Shown here piece after piece: positions 44,311 through 52,468 of a DNA stretch of 64,000 nucleotides. The notes below the pieces were generated by a model. The model ran no database searches. It had not been told where the DNA came from and saw only the letters and a program-made list of their open reading frames with translations. The stretch's first letter is position 1; each line of letters begins with the position of its first letter. The DNA comes from Pseudomonadota bacterium (GTDB taxonomy: Bacteria > Pseudomonadota > Gammaproteobacteria > Burkholderiales > Burkholderiaceae_C): positions 186,001-250,000 of the forward strand of contig JAIUPH010000011.1 of NCBI GenBank assembly GCA_020161065.1. Direction: 5' to 3'. The translations under genes were made by a program, and so were the position numbers.

Positions 44311-45494
44311 GCGGCGGCTCCGAAGTTGGGGCCGCAGCAGGCTACCACCGGCCGCAGCCGCGGCGGCGGCGTCTGGCGGCTGCGGCCGGCGACCACCGCG
44401 CGGCCATCGATCAACACGTGCGTGATGCCCGGCAGGTCGCCATGCGCGACGGCATCGGCCAGCGTGCTGCCGGCCGACCCTTCGACCGGGCCGCACAGCG
44501 CCAGGTCCGCCGGACGGCCCGGCGCCAGGATGCCTTCGGCCAGGCCATGCGCACGCGCCGTGTTGCCGGTGGCCACGGCGATGGCCTGCCCCGGCGACAG
44601 GCCGCACATCGAGGCCAGGAACAGCACGTTGCGCCAGGCACCGCGCGGAATCACGCCGGTGCCGCCAGGGGTGTCGCTGCCCAGGGTCAGCCGGCCCAGT
44701 TCGCCGCGCGCGACCAGCCGCGTGACCGCACGGTGGCCCGACCGATAGTTGCCGGAGGAGCACAACTCGAGCGGCATGCGCAACTCGTCGACAACGCGGT
44801 CGAGGTCGGCGTCGGACATCGGGATCGGACCGCCGGACACATGTGCCGCGATGTCGGGCTGCAGCCACGACAGCACGTCGAAGCCGCACATCTGGCTGAC
44901 CCCAGAGCGCGAGACGCCGCCGGTGTGCACCTTGCTGCGCAAGCCGCGGTCACGCGCCCATTGCACGTAGCGCCGCGCCTCGTCCGGATCGCGCGAGAAC
45001 GGATAGAACAGGAACTTCACCAGCCGCGCGCCGGCCGCGGCCAGGCGGTCGAAGTGCCGCTCGCTCATGCCCGGCACCAGCAGCGCGGTGCCGGCGTGCA
45101 GCTTGACGCCGGCCGGCCGCTGGTTGGCGAAGGTGCTGGCGTTGACCTCGGCCAGCGCGGTCACCAGGTCGGGCGTCATGCGGCCGTAGTCGAGGCCGGG
45201 CGTGTGCAGTTCGCCGGCAGACAGCATGCTGGTGGTGCCGCCGTGCAGGTAGTTGCCGACCCAGCCGATCGCGTCCTGCGTCGGCGTCCACTCGCCGGCC
45301 ACCGGGTGCACGTGGCCGTCGATCAGCCCCGGCACGACGGCGCAGCCGGCCGCGTCGATCACGGTGTCGAAGCCCTGGTGCGACGGCGGGTCGAGCTCGG
45401 CGATCAGGCCGCCGGCGATGGCGAGGGCACGCACCGGCAGCACCGGCGCGTCGAGGTCGCCGGTGTAGAACTCGCCGATGTTGTGGATCAGCAT
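44307..45494 (-). CDS. Amidohydrolase, enamidase-like
   Basis: The 395-residue protein has the amidohydrolase metal site GLIDGHVHP near residue 60, then GWVGNYLHGGTTSMLSAGELHTPG, GVKLHAGTALL, KFLFYP, KVHTGG, HVSGG, and the Asp in LGSDTPGGTG. The combination HGGTT(S)M(L)SAGE.H resembles enamidase, which hydrolyses the cyclic enamide 6-oxo-1,4,5,6-tetrahydronicotinate. A lactam or cyclic amide ring opening is therefore likely. ATG 45494 is chosen; another ATG at 45527 adds 11 residues. It is the first gene of the minus-strand operon running to 39.6 kb and divergent from the IclR regulator. Confidence 0.8.
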   Translation of the reverse strand: MLIHNIGEFYTGDLDAPVLPVRALAIAGGLIAELDPPSHQGFDTVIDAAGCAVVPGLIDGHVHPVAGEWTPTQDAIGWVGNYLHGGTTSMLSAGELHTPGLDYGRMTPDLVTALAEVNASTFANQRPAGVKLHAGTALLVPGMSERHFDRLAAAGARLVKFLFYPFSRDPDEARRYVQWARDRGLRSKVHTGGVSRSGVSQMCGFDVLSWLQPDIAAHVSGGPIPMSDADLDRVVDELRMPLELCSSGNYRSGHRAVTRLVARGELGRLTLGSDTPGGTGVIPRGAWRNVLFLASMCGLSPGQAIAVATGNTARAHGLAEGILAPGRPADLALCGPVEGSAGSTLADAVAHGDLPGITHVLIDGRAVVAGRSRQTPPPRLRPVVACCGPNFGAAA

Positions 45495-45541
45495 GTTGTC
45501 CAATGGCGTCTCCGTGGCAGTCCGCATAACGGATAGCGTCA

Positions 45542-45554
45542 GTCGATAATCGAC
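45542..45554. promoter_or_regulatory. Operator-like palindrome between amidohydrolase and IclR regulator
   Basis: GTCGATAATCGAC is a perfect 13-bp palindrome ending six bases before the IclR ATG at 45560 and about 50 bp before the amidohydrolase start. It shares the core CGAT(A/T)ATCG with other sites in the cluster and is probably the regulator's own operator. Confidence 0.65.
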
Positions 45555-45559
45555 GCGCC

Positions 45560-46276
45560 ATGACCGAGATCTCCAAGACCGCAGACCAGGCGCTGGTGCT
45601 GCTGGCCTATGTCGCCGAACACGGCCCGCTGGGCACCACCGAGCTGGCGCGCCGGCTCAAGATGCATCGCACGGTCGTGCACCGGCTGCTGGCCACCCTG
45701 CACCAGCGCGGCTTCGTGCACCGCGTCGAGGCCGGCTACGTGCCCGGCACCGCGCTGCTGCACCTGGCCCAGTTCGTCGAGCCCGAGCTGATCGGCGCCG
45801 CGCGTCCAACGCTGAACGCGCTGGCGCGCGAGTTCGGCGAGACCTTCATCCTCACCGCGCCGCAGGGCAGCTACGAGGCGATCCAGATCGACCAGGCCGT
45901 CGGCGGCAACCACTTCATGCGCGTGCAGCTCGCGCGCGGCTTTCGCCATCCGCTGTCGAAAGGCGCGAGCGGCCGCTCGATCCTGGCCTTTGCCGACGAG
46001 GCGGTGATCCAGCACTTTTTGGACGAGGCCGACGACCCCGAGTTGCTGGCCGAGCAACTGGCCGCGGTGCGCAGCCAGGGCTTCGCGGTGTCGCACGACG
46101 AGCTGTCGGCCGGCGTGCACGGCGTGTCGGTGCCGCTCGTCGTCGACAAGCAGGTGGCGGCGTCGATCGGCGTGGTCTATCCGGCGGTGCGCCAGACCTC
46201 GGACGCCGGCTACGCGCGCGCGCTGAAGAAGGCGGCCACGACCATCGCGCGCACCCTGCGCGGCCCGCGCGACTAG
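45560..46276 (+). CDS. IclR-family transcriptional regulator
   Basis: The 238-residue protein has an N-terminal winged helix-turn-helix (KTADQALVLLAYVAEHGPLGTTELARRLKMHRTVVHRLLATLHQRGFVHR) and the IclR effector domain (AREFGETFILTAPQG... PLSKGASGRSILA... SAGVHGVSVPLV). IclR regulators typically control aromatic and amino-acid catabolic genes in response to pathway compounds. It is divergent from the amidohydrolase operon; a perfect palindrome overlaps its start region, consistent with autoregulation. Related palindromes at three other promoters suggest it governs the whole 36-52 kb cluster. Confidence 0.92.
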   Translation: MTEISKTADQALVLLAYVAEHGPLGTTELARRLKMHRTVVHRLLATLHQRGFVHRVEAGYVPGTALLHLAQFVEPELIGAARPTLNALAREFGETFILTAPQGSYEAIQIDQAVGGNHFMRVQLARGFRHPLSKGASGRSILAFADEAVIQHFLDEADDPELLAEQLAAVRSQGFAVSHDELSAGVHGVSVPLVVDKQVAASIGVVYPAVRQTSDAGYARALKKAATTIARTLRGPRD

Positions 46277-46278
46277 GC

Positions 46279-46491
46279 TCAAAGCGGGCTCTCGACGGCG
46301 ACGATCTCGGGGAAGTCGCGCGTCGCCTCGGTGATGGCCTGGCCGATGCGGCCGGCATCGCCGACCTCGTGCATCAGCAGCAGCACCAGGCGGGCCAGGA
46401 TCTGCGGCGTGGCCGGCTCGCCGGCGCGCGCCATGCGGTAGCACAGCCTGGTGTACAGCTCGTCGAGCTCTTCGGGTGCGAGCGTGCTCAT
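46279..46491 (-). CDS. DUF2783-type small partner of the flavin monooxygenase
   Basis: The 70-residue protein (LDELYTRLCYRMARAGEPATPQILARLVLLLMHEVGD) matches the pattern of DUF2783 proteins, which are commonly encoded next to FAD-dependent aromatic hydroxylases. It is probably helical and cytoplasmic. Its start overlaps the monooxygenase stop by 4 bp (ATGA at 46488-46491), so the two are translated together. It may stabilise or regulate the monooxygenase. It converges with the IclR gene, with only two bases between stops. Confidence 0.75.
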   Translation of the reverse strand: MSTLAPEELDELYTRLCYRMARAGEPATPQILARLVLLLMHEVGDAGRIGQAITEATRDFPEIVAVESPL

Positions 46492-48110
46492 CGGGCGCCT
46501 CCTTCGCAGCACAGCCGCACCGCGGCCTGGATGGTCGCCGCGTCGGCCGCGCGCCAGCGCGCCAGCAGGTTGCCGTCGGGGCGGAACAGGTAGACGGTGC
46601 CGGGCCGGGCGTCGTAGCGTTCGCCCAGCGCGCCGGCGGCGGCCGCCGGCAGCAGTTGCACCGGCGCGCCGCCGGGCACGCCGAGCGGGCGGCCCGCCAG
46701 CGCCGGCGCGTCGAAGGCCAGCGCGGTGAAGCCGGGGCCGATGCGGCGGCACAGCGGCGTGCCGTCGTCCAGCGGACCGTCGACGAAAGCGAAGCCGCTG
46801 GCCGGCCCGGCAGCGAACTCGGCAGGCGCCGCCGGCTGGTTGAGCGGCGACTCGGGGTAGCCCACGGTGGTGCTCTGGCGCGGATCGATCAGCCGGCGCA
46901 CCCACGGGTGCCGCGCCGCCAGGCCAAGCACCGCCGAGCGCATCAGCGCGAATGCCGGCGCCGGCGGCGCCATGAACTCCGCGCTCTTGGACGCATGGCG
47001 CATGTTCTCGCGCATCGCGAACAAGCGCTCGGTGGTGTAGGTGTCGAGCAGCCTTGCGTCGGCCCAGCCGCGGATCGCGCCGGCCAGCTTCCAGGCCAGG
47101 TTGTTGACGTCCTCGAAGCCGGAGTTCAGGCCGCGCACGCCGAAGATCGGCACCAGGTGCGCGGCATCGCCGGCCAGCAGCACGCGGCCGTGCCGATACT
47201 GTTCCAGCGTCAGGCAGCTCGCGCGGTACAGGCTGATCCACACCGGCTGCCACGGCGCGGGCTCGCCGATCAGCGCCAGGTGGCTGCGGATGCGCTCCAG
47301 CACGTTCTCGGGTTGGACCGCTTCGTCCGGGTCTTCGCCATCGTGAAGCTGGTAGTCGAAGCGCCAGAGGTCGTCCTTGTGCTTGTGCAGCAGCAGCGTG
47401 GCGCCCGGGTTCGACGGCGGGTCGAACCAGGCGCGCCGTCCGGGCGGCATCGCGCTCGCCATCTTGATGTCGGCGATGACGTACTGCCCGTCGTAGCGCG
47501 TGCCGACGAAGCGCGCGCCGAGTTCTTTGCGCACGGTGCTGCGCGCGCCGTCGGTGGCCACGACCCAGTCGGCACGCAGCGTGTAGTCGCCCAGCGGCGT
47601 GCTCACGTCCAGTTCCGCGCCCTCGGCGTCGCTGCGCAGCGCGTCGACGCGGGTCTGCCAGCGGATGTCGATCAGCTCGGCATGCCGGGCGTCGATGGCA
47701 TCGACCAGGAACTGCTCGATGTAGCACTGCTGGATGTTGACCAGCCGCGGAAACGTCGCCATCGGATCCTGCGGCACCTCGAGATGCAGCACTTCCTCGG
47801 TGCGGTGGTAGCTCCAGCCTTCGGCCCAGGGCAGGCCCTGCTGCATCACCGCCGCCGCCGCCCCCATCGGCTCGAGGATTTCCAGCGAGCGCGAGGTCAG
47901 GCACCCGGCCCGGCTGCCGGTGCAGACGCTGTCGTCGGCCTCCAGCACGACGCTGGCAATGCCCTGGCGCGCCAGCGCGATGGCCATCGCCAGCCCGACC
48001 GGACCGCCGCCGACGATCGCGACCGCGTGCGTGCGCGGGTCGCGGCCGGCCTGCAGCGCGGGCTGCCGCGCCGGATGCCGCTGGTAGTCGAAGTAGGAAA
48101 CAAACTCCAT
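46488..48110 (-). CDS. FAD-dependent aromatic hydroxylase (PheA/MhpA type)
   Basis: The 540-residue flavoprotein has the FAD GxGxxG motif (HAVAIVGGGPVGLAMA near 30), ATDGARSTVRKELG (DG motif), and GDAAHLVPIFGVRGLNSGFEDVNNLAWKL (GD motif near 315), typical of group A phenolic hydroxylases. It has a C-terminal thioredoxin-like domain as in MhpA/PheA. It uses NAD(P)H and O2 to hydroxylate an aromatic ring. It starts at 48110, just after an operator-like site shared with the divergent VOC gene, and is followed by its DUF2783 partner. Ring-cleavage candidates lie in the divergent operon. Confidence 0.9.
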   Translation of the reverse strand: MEFVSYFDYQRHPARQPALQAGRDPRTHAVAIVGGGPVGLAMAIALARQGIASVVLEADDSVCTGSRAGCLTSRSLEILEPMGAAAAVMQQGLPWAEGWSYHRTEEVLHLEVPQDPMATFPRLVNIQQCYIEQFLVDAIDARHAELIDIRWQTRVDALRSDAEGAELDVSTPLGDYTLRADWVVATDGARSTVRKELGARFVGTRYDGQYVIADIKMASAMPPGRRAWFDPPSNPGATLLLHKHKDDLWRFDYQLHDGEDPDEAVQPENVLERIRSHLALIGEPAPWQPVWISLYRASCLTLEQYRHGRVLLAGDAAHLVPIFGVRGLNSGFEDVNNLAWKLAGAIRGWADARLLDTYTTERLFAMRENMRHASKSAEFMAPPAPAFALMRSAVLGLAARHPWVRRLIDPRQSTTVGYPESPLNQPAAPAEFAAGPASGFAFVDGPLDDGTPLCRRIGPGFTALAFDAPALAGRPLGVPGGAPVQLLPAAAAGALGERYDARPGTVYLFRPDGNLLARWRAADAATIQAAVRLCCEGGAR

Positions 48111-48149
48111 GGGTGGCTTGGCCTCGGGCTGGATTTGTGGCAGACTGTA

Positions 48150-48164
48150 GTCCGATATTCGAAC
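48150..48164. promoter_or_regulatory. Operator-like site between hydroxylase and VOC operons
   Basis: GTCCGATATTCGAAC is a 15-bp imperfect palindrome (five of seven pairs) 40 bp from the hydroxylase start and 80 bp from the VOC gene. It shares TCCGATA with the other cluster sites. Confidence 0.55.
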
Positions 48165-48245
48165 TAGTCGTTCCTATAAATGGACAGTTTATGCGACGAG
48201 TTCGATGCCGGTCAACCGTAGCACCTGCCCTTTTCCGGAGTCCCC

Positions 48246-48782
48246 ATGCAGCCTGCGAACTTTCACGTGAATCGGCTCAACCACGTGGCCTGGCGCTGCC
48301 GCAACGCCGAGCAGACGCGCGCGTTCTACGAGGACCTGCTCGGCCTGCCGCTGGCCCACGTGGTGTGCGATGACCGCGTGCCGTCCACCGGCGAGGCCTG
48401 CGCCTTCGCCCACCTGTTCTTCCGCATGCGCGACGGCTCCTTCGTCGCCTTCTTCGACCTCGACGACGGCCAGGGCGCCAGCGACCCCACCACGCCCGGC
48501 TGGGTCAACCACCTGGCGATGTCGGTCGGCTCGCTGGAAGAACTGGAGCAGGCCCGGCAGCGCCTGCTGGATGCCGGCGTGCCGGTGATCGGCATCGTCG
48601 ACCACCATTGGCTGAAGTCGATCTACTTCCACGACCCGAACGGCCTGCGGCTGGAACTGTCGTTCCAGGTGTGCGAGCAAAGCACGCTGGACGGATTCGC
48701 GCAGCAGGCGCATCGCACGCTGGCCGACTGGGTGGCCCTGAAGGCGCGCGCGCCGCAGCCGGCCGGCGGGGCGGCACGATGA
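48246..48782 (+). CDS. VOC-family protein, possible extradiol dioxygenase
   Basis: The 178-residue protein has the vicinal-oxygen-chelate fold with candidate metal ligands His in LNHVAWR near residue 13, His in VNHLAMS near 88 and Glu in LRLELSFQ near 138. One half resembles glyoxalase/extradiol ring-cleavage dioxygenases. Being divergent from a flavin hydroxylase and followed by a hydrolase suggests the sequence hydroxylation, ring cleavage, hydrolysis. Single-domain VOC enzymes can also be lactoylglutathione-lyase-like, so the role is inferred. It overlaps the next gene by 4 bp. Confidence 0.8.
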   Translation: MQPANFHVNRLNHVAWRCRNAEQTRAFYEDLLGLPLAHVVCDDRVPSTGEACAFAHLFFRMRDGSFVAFFDLDDGQGASDPTTPGWVNHLAMSVGSLEELEQARQRLLDAGVPVIGIVDHHWLKSIYFHDPNGLRLELSFQVCEQSTLDGFAQQAHRTLADWVALKARAPQPAGGAAR

Positions 48783-49906
48783 GTTCGCCGCGACCGGCCG
48801 AACTGCTGAGCCTGGACGTCAAGCCGGGCCTCGCGATGGAGTCGCAGTCGGGCATCGCGCAGTTGTGGCCCCGCATCTACGGCAACCTGGTGCGTGCGCC
48901 GGGCAGCCGCTGCGCCGCCATCGTGATGCACCCGGCCAGCAACTTCATGGGCCACTACCTGCTGCAGCCGCTGGCGCAGGCCGGCATCACGATGCTGGGC
49001 CTGAACTCGCGCTACCTGAACAACGATTCGCAACTGATCATGGAGCGCGTGCTCCAGGACCTGGGGGCCGGCGTGCGGCACCTGCGCAGCCTGGGCTACG
49101 AACGCGTGCTGTTGATCGGCAACTCCGGCGGCGCCGCGCTGGCGGCCTACTACCAGGCACAGGCCGAGAACTTCAGCGCCACCCACACGCCGGCGGGCGA
49201 CCCCTCGGGGTTGAGCGCGGACGACCTGCCGCCGGTCGACGGCATCGTGCTGACGGCCGCGCATCCCGGACGCTCGCGCCTGTTCTCCGAATGGCTGGAC
49301 CCGTCGGTGATCGACGAGCGCGATGCCTTCTCGGCCGACCCGGCGCTGGACATGTTCAATCCCGACAATGGCCCGCCCTATGCGGCCGACTGGCTGGCGC
49401 GCTACCGCGCGGCGCAACTGGCGCGCAACCAGCGGCTGGAGCAATGGGCACGCGCACAACTGGCCTACGTGCGCTCGCTGCCGCACGGCGTTCGCGACAT
49501 GGCCTTCATCATCTACCGCACCGCGGCCGATCCGCGCCACCTCGATGCCAGCATCGACCCCAACGACCGGCCGGCCGGCAACATCTGGGGCAACCCGCGC
49601 GAGATCAACTACGGCGCCAACAACATCGGCCGCTACACCACGCTCACCGCCTACCTCAGCCAGTGGGCGGCTTCGACGCAGGCCGACGGACCGTCCAACC
49701 TGCTGAACACGAGCGTGCCGGTGCTGTCGATCGAACACACGGCCGACGCCTCGGTCGTGCCGGCGATGAACGCCTTGTGGCTGTCGCGCACGCCGGGGCG
49801 CATCCGGCGCCATGTGCTGGTGGGCGGCACGCACTACCTGGCCGGCCAGTCCGAGAAGGTGCGCGAGACGGTGGACGTCATCCGCGCCTGGGCCGACGCG
49901 CTCTGA
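48779..49906 (+). CDS. Alpha/beta hydrolase of an unusual type (1)
   Basis: The 375-residue protein has MHPASNFMGHYLLQPLAQAG, GLNSRYLNNDSQL, the nucleophile motif LIGNSGGAALAAYY, and AAHPGRSRLFSEWLDPS, with candidate Asp in EHTADASV and His in GGTHYLAG at the end. It is clearly paralogous to the hydrolase at 62221-63402, sharing HPxSNFMxHY, RYxNN, GNSGG and HPGR. The family is unfamiliar; a C-C or ester hydrolase after ring cleavage is a likely role. The start overlaps the VOC gene by 4 bp. Confidence 0.8.
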   Translation: MSSPRPAELLSLDVKPGLAMESQSGIAQLWPRIYGNLVRAPGSRCAAIVMHPASNFMGHYLLQPLAQAGITMLGLNSRYLNNDSQLIMERVLQDLGAGVRHLRSLGYERVLLIGNSGGAALAAYYQAQAENFSATHTPAGDPSGLSADDLPPVDGIVLTAAHPGRSRLFSEWLDPSVIDERDAFSADPALDMFNPDNGPPYAADWLARYRAAQLARNQRLEQWARAQLAYVRSLPHGVRDMAFIIYRTAADPRHLDASIDPNDRPAGNIWGNPREINYGANNIGRYTTLTAYLSQWAASTQADGPSNLLNTSVPVLSIEHTADASVVPAMNALWLSRTPGRIRRHVLVGGTHYLAGQSEKVRETVDVIRAWADAL

Positions 49907-49917
49907 GCGCCGTCGCC

Positions 49918-50901
49918 CTATTCGCCCTGGATGTTCTTGGCCTTGATCAGCGCCGTCCAGCGCGAACGCTCGGCGTCGACATAACGCTTGAAGTCAGCCG
50001 GGCTGGCGCTGACCACCGGCTCCAGCCCGATGGCGCGCAGCCGCTGCGCAACGTCGGGGCTTTCGACGGCGGCGCGGATGCCGGCGTGCAGCTTGTCGAC
50101 GATCGCCGGCGGCGTGTCCACCGCCACCGCGAAGCCCATCCACGACAACGCCGAAAAGCCCGGAAAGCCCTGCTCGGCAATGGTCGGCACCTCGGGCGCG
50201 ATCGGCGAGCGCGCTTCGGTGGAGATGGCCAGCACGCGGATCTTGCCGCCCTTGAGCTGCGCCACGGCAACCGGCGAATCGAGCACGGCGAAGTCGAGCA
50301 CGCCGCTGAACAGGTCGCTGAGGGCGGGGCTGGACCCGCGGTATGGCACGTGCTTGACCTCGATCTTGGCCTGGATGCCGAGCAGTTCCATCGCCATGTG
50401 GTGCGACGTGCCGATGCCGGCCGAGCCGTACGACAGCGCGCCGGGCGCCTTGCGCGCGGCCTCGATCAACTGCGGCAGACCGGTGAACGGGCTGTCCGGC
50501 CTGACCGCGATGAACAACGGCGTGCGCACGATCTGCGTCACCGGCGTCAATGTCTTCTCCGGCAGCGTGACCGGCTTGGGCTGCAGCGCGGCGGCCACCG
50601 CCAGCGTATCGACGGTGGCGGCCATCAGCGTGTAGCCGTCGGCCGCCGCGCTGGCAACGGCCTGCGCGGCGATGAGCGTGCCGGCCCCCGGCTTGTTCTC
50701 GATGACCACCGGTTGACCCCATTGCGCGGTGAGCTTGTCGCCGATCAGCCGCGCGATCATGTCGACGCCGCCGCCGGGCGGGAACGGCACGACGATGCGC
50801 ATCGGCTTGCTGGGGAACGACGCGGTCTGCGCCAGCGCCGATGCCAGCGGCGCCCCCAGCAGGACTGCCGCGGTGGAACGGAGGAAAAGCTTGCGATGCA
50901 T
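49918..50901 (-). CDS. TctC/Bug-family periplasmic binding protein (2)
   Basis: The 327-residue protein has a signal peptide (MHRKLFLRSTAAVLLGAPLASALAQ) and the Bug motifs KPMRIVVPFPPGGGVDMIAR, ENKPGAGT and YGSAGIGTSHHMA. It is a periplasmic ligand-binding receptor. The ATG at 50901 has GGAG eight bases upstream. A GTG further up at 50928 would lie inside an operator-like palindrome and is rejected. It is transcribed alone, divergent from the gene at 51158, and shares the operator region. No membrane transport partner is encoded in the window. Confidence 0.9.
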   Translation of the reverse strand: MHRKLFLRSTAAVLLGAPLASALAQTASFPSKPMRIVVPFPPGGGVDMIARLIGDKLTAQWGQPVVIENKPGAGTLIAAQAVASAAADGYTLMAATVDTLAVAAALQPKPVTLPEKTLTPVTQIVRTPLFIAVRPDSPFTGLPQLIEAARKAPGALSYGSAGIGTSHHMAMELLGIQAKIEVKHVPYRGSSPALSDLFSGVLDFAVLDSPVAVAQLKGGKIRVLAISTEARSPIAPEVPTIAEQGFPGFSALSWMGFAVAVDTPPAIVDKLHAGIRAAVESPDVAQRLRAIGLEPVVSASPADFKRYVDAERSRWTALIKAKNIQGE

Positions 50902-50922
50902 CAACGGGCTCCAAGGATCAGC

Positions 50923-50958
50923 GACCAATAATCGGTCACTGCTTGCCGATTATTGGAC
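50923..50958. promoter_or_regulatory. Paired operator-like palindromes (left) of the TctC-2 promoter
   Basis: GACCAATAATCGGTC (50923-50937) and GCCGATTATTGGAC (50945-50958) are two imperfect palindromes whose centres are about 22 bp apart, two helical turns. They lie 20-57 bp upstream of the TctC-2 start. Confidence 0.65.
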
Positions 50959-51059
50959 GCAAGCATCGTGCCATCGGAACCCGCGTCGCGCAAGCGCCAA
51001 GCGGGTTTTCGGCGTTGCGGATTGCCACCCTTGACGGCCAAGGGGCGCTGCACTAGCCT

Positions 51060-51095
51060 GCTCGTTTATCGGAGCAAATTGACCGATTATCGGTC
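51060..51095. promoter_or_regulatory. Paired operator-like palindromes (right) of the 51158 operon
   Basis: GACCGATTATCGGTC (51081-51095) is a perfect 15-bp palindrome with central T. GCTCGTTTATCGGAGC (51060-51075) is a related imperfect one about 20 bp away. They lie 62-98 bp before the next start codon and mirror the left pair. Confidence 0.7.
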
Positions 51096-51157
51096 TCATC
51101 GTGCTCTCGATGCGGGGTGTGGCGCCGCCTGCCGGCGCTGGAATCAAGGGAGATCCG

Positions 51158-51658
51158 ATGCAAGACGCCGAAGGCACGTTGGCCGACCTGCGCCTGCAGC
51201 TCAAGGGCGCGCTGCGCAGCCGTGCCCTGCTGGTGGCCGCGCTGCTCGATGAACTGGAGCCCGAACTGGGCGCCGAACGCGCCGAAGCGCTGCTGACGCG
51301 GGCGATGCGCGGACGCGGCGAAGCGGCCGGCCGGCGCTTCCTGGCCGACTGTGCGCCGGCCGATTTCGAGCGGCTGCGCGCGCGCTTCATCGACATCCTG
51401 CCCGACCATGGCGGGCTGTTTGAGATCGACACCACGCGCTGCGATGCCGGCGGCCTGGGGCTGAAGTTCCGCAGCTGCCCGGTGAAGGAAGCCTATGAAG
51501 AGGCCGGCGTCGCGCCGGAGCGCATGCAGCGGCTGCTGCGCATCGCCGGCGGCGGCGACGTCGGCACCTTCGAAGGCGCGGGGTTCGCCATCCGCAACGA
51601 CACCTGGGTGCCCGGCGGCCACGGCTGCTGCCACCTGCACATCGAACGCAAGGGCTGA
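51158..51658 (+). CDS. Hypothetical protein with ATC-hydrolase-like pattern
   Basis: The 166-residue protein is preceded by AAGGGAG. It has a helical N-terminal half and a C-terminal part with FRSCPVKEAYEEAGVAPERMQRLLRIAGGGDVGTFEGAGFAIRNDTW and GGHGCCHLHIE. The conserved-looking CP, GD and final CxxH segments recall the L-2-amino-thiazoline-4-carboxylate hydrolase family, but I am not certain of this. It is the first gene of an operon with an SDR and lies under the strongest copy of the operator-like palindrome. No firm function is claimed. Confidence 0.6.
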   Translation: MQDAEGTLADLRLQLKGALRSRALLVAALLDELEPELGAERAEALLTRAMRGRGEAAGRRFLADCAPADFERLRARFIDILPDHGGLFEIDTTRCDAGGLGLKFRSCPVKEAYEEAGVAPERMQRLLRIAGGGDVGTFEGAGFAIRNDTWVPGGHGCCHLHIERKG

Positions 51659-51660
51659 CC

Positions 51661-52419
51661 ATGCAGATCCGCTTCGACGACGACGTGGTGCTCGTCACCG
51701 GCGCCGCCAGCGGCATTGGGCGGGCGACCGCGCTGGCCTTCGCCGCGGCGGGTGCGCGGCTGGTGCTGGTCGACCGCGAAGCCGGCCGGCTGCAAGCCGT
51801 GGCCGACGAGCTGGCGGCACAAGGTGGCGGGCCGGCGCTGCTGCGCGGGCTGGACGTCACCGACCGCGACGGCTGCCGCTCGCTGGCCGACGAGGTGCTG
51901 ACGCGGGTCGGCCCGCTGCGCCACCTGATCAACAACGCCGGCATCGACGGCAAGGCCGATGTCGGCAGCGCCGAGGCCGATGCGCTGTGGGACCGTGTCA
52001 TCGGCGTCAACGTGACCGGCATGCACAACATGATCGCGGCCTTCACGCCGCAGCTGCTGCAGACGCGCGGCACGATCCTGAACGTCGGCTCGACGCTGTC
52101 GTTCACCGGCAAGCCCCGGTCGGTGGCCTACGCGGCCTCGAAGGCCGCCGTGCACAACCTGACGCAGTCGCTGGCGATCGAGCTGGCCACGCGCGGCGTG
52201 CGCGTCAACATGCTGGCCCCCGGCGTCACCGAGTCGGGACTGACGGCAGCGCTGCTGGCCCAGCCGGCGCGGCTCGAAGCCTTCCTGACGCGCATCCCGA
52301 TGGCGCGTGCCGCGCGGCCCGAAGAGATGTGCGGCGCCATCCTGTTCGCCTGCTCGGCCCATGCCAGCTACATGACCGGCGCGACGCTGCGCATCGACGG
52401 CGGTTGGCTGGCTCAATAG
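51661..52419 (+). CDS. Short-chain dehydrogenase/reductase
   Basis: The 252-residue protein is a classical SDR: cofactor motif TGAASGIG near residue 17, NNAG near 92, catalytic Ser in NVGSTLSF, YAASK with catalytic Tyr and Lys, and a C-terminus GGWLAQ of the FabG-like type. An acidic residue after the second beta strand (VDREAGR) suggests NAD preference. It oxidises or reduces an alcohol/ketone in the pathway. It begins two bases after the preceding stop, so it is co-transcribed with that gene. It converges with the TPP enzyme gene. Confidence 0.92.
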   Translation: MQIRFDDDVVLVTGAASGIGRATALAFAAAGARLVLVDREAGRLQAVADELAAQGGGPALLRGLDVTDRDGCRSLADEVLTRVGPLRHLINNAGIDGKADVGSAEADALWDRVIGVNVTGMHNMIAAFTPQLLQTRGTILNVGSTLSFTGKPRSVAYAASKAAVHNLTQSLAIELATRGVRVNMLAPGVTESGLTAALLAQPARLEAFLTRIPMARAARPEEMCGAILFACSAHASYMTGATLRIDGGWLAQ

Positions 52420-52468
52420 CCTAGCAGGCTAACAGGCCAAATGGGTGAATAGGCCGCGCCCGCGAACC

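Noticed and set aside
50902-50928. Upstream GTG start for TctC-2
   Set aside because: It would place the start codon inside an operator-like palindrome and put extra residues before a normal signal peptide.
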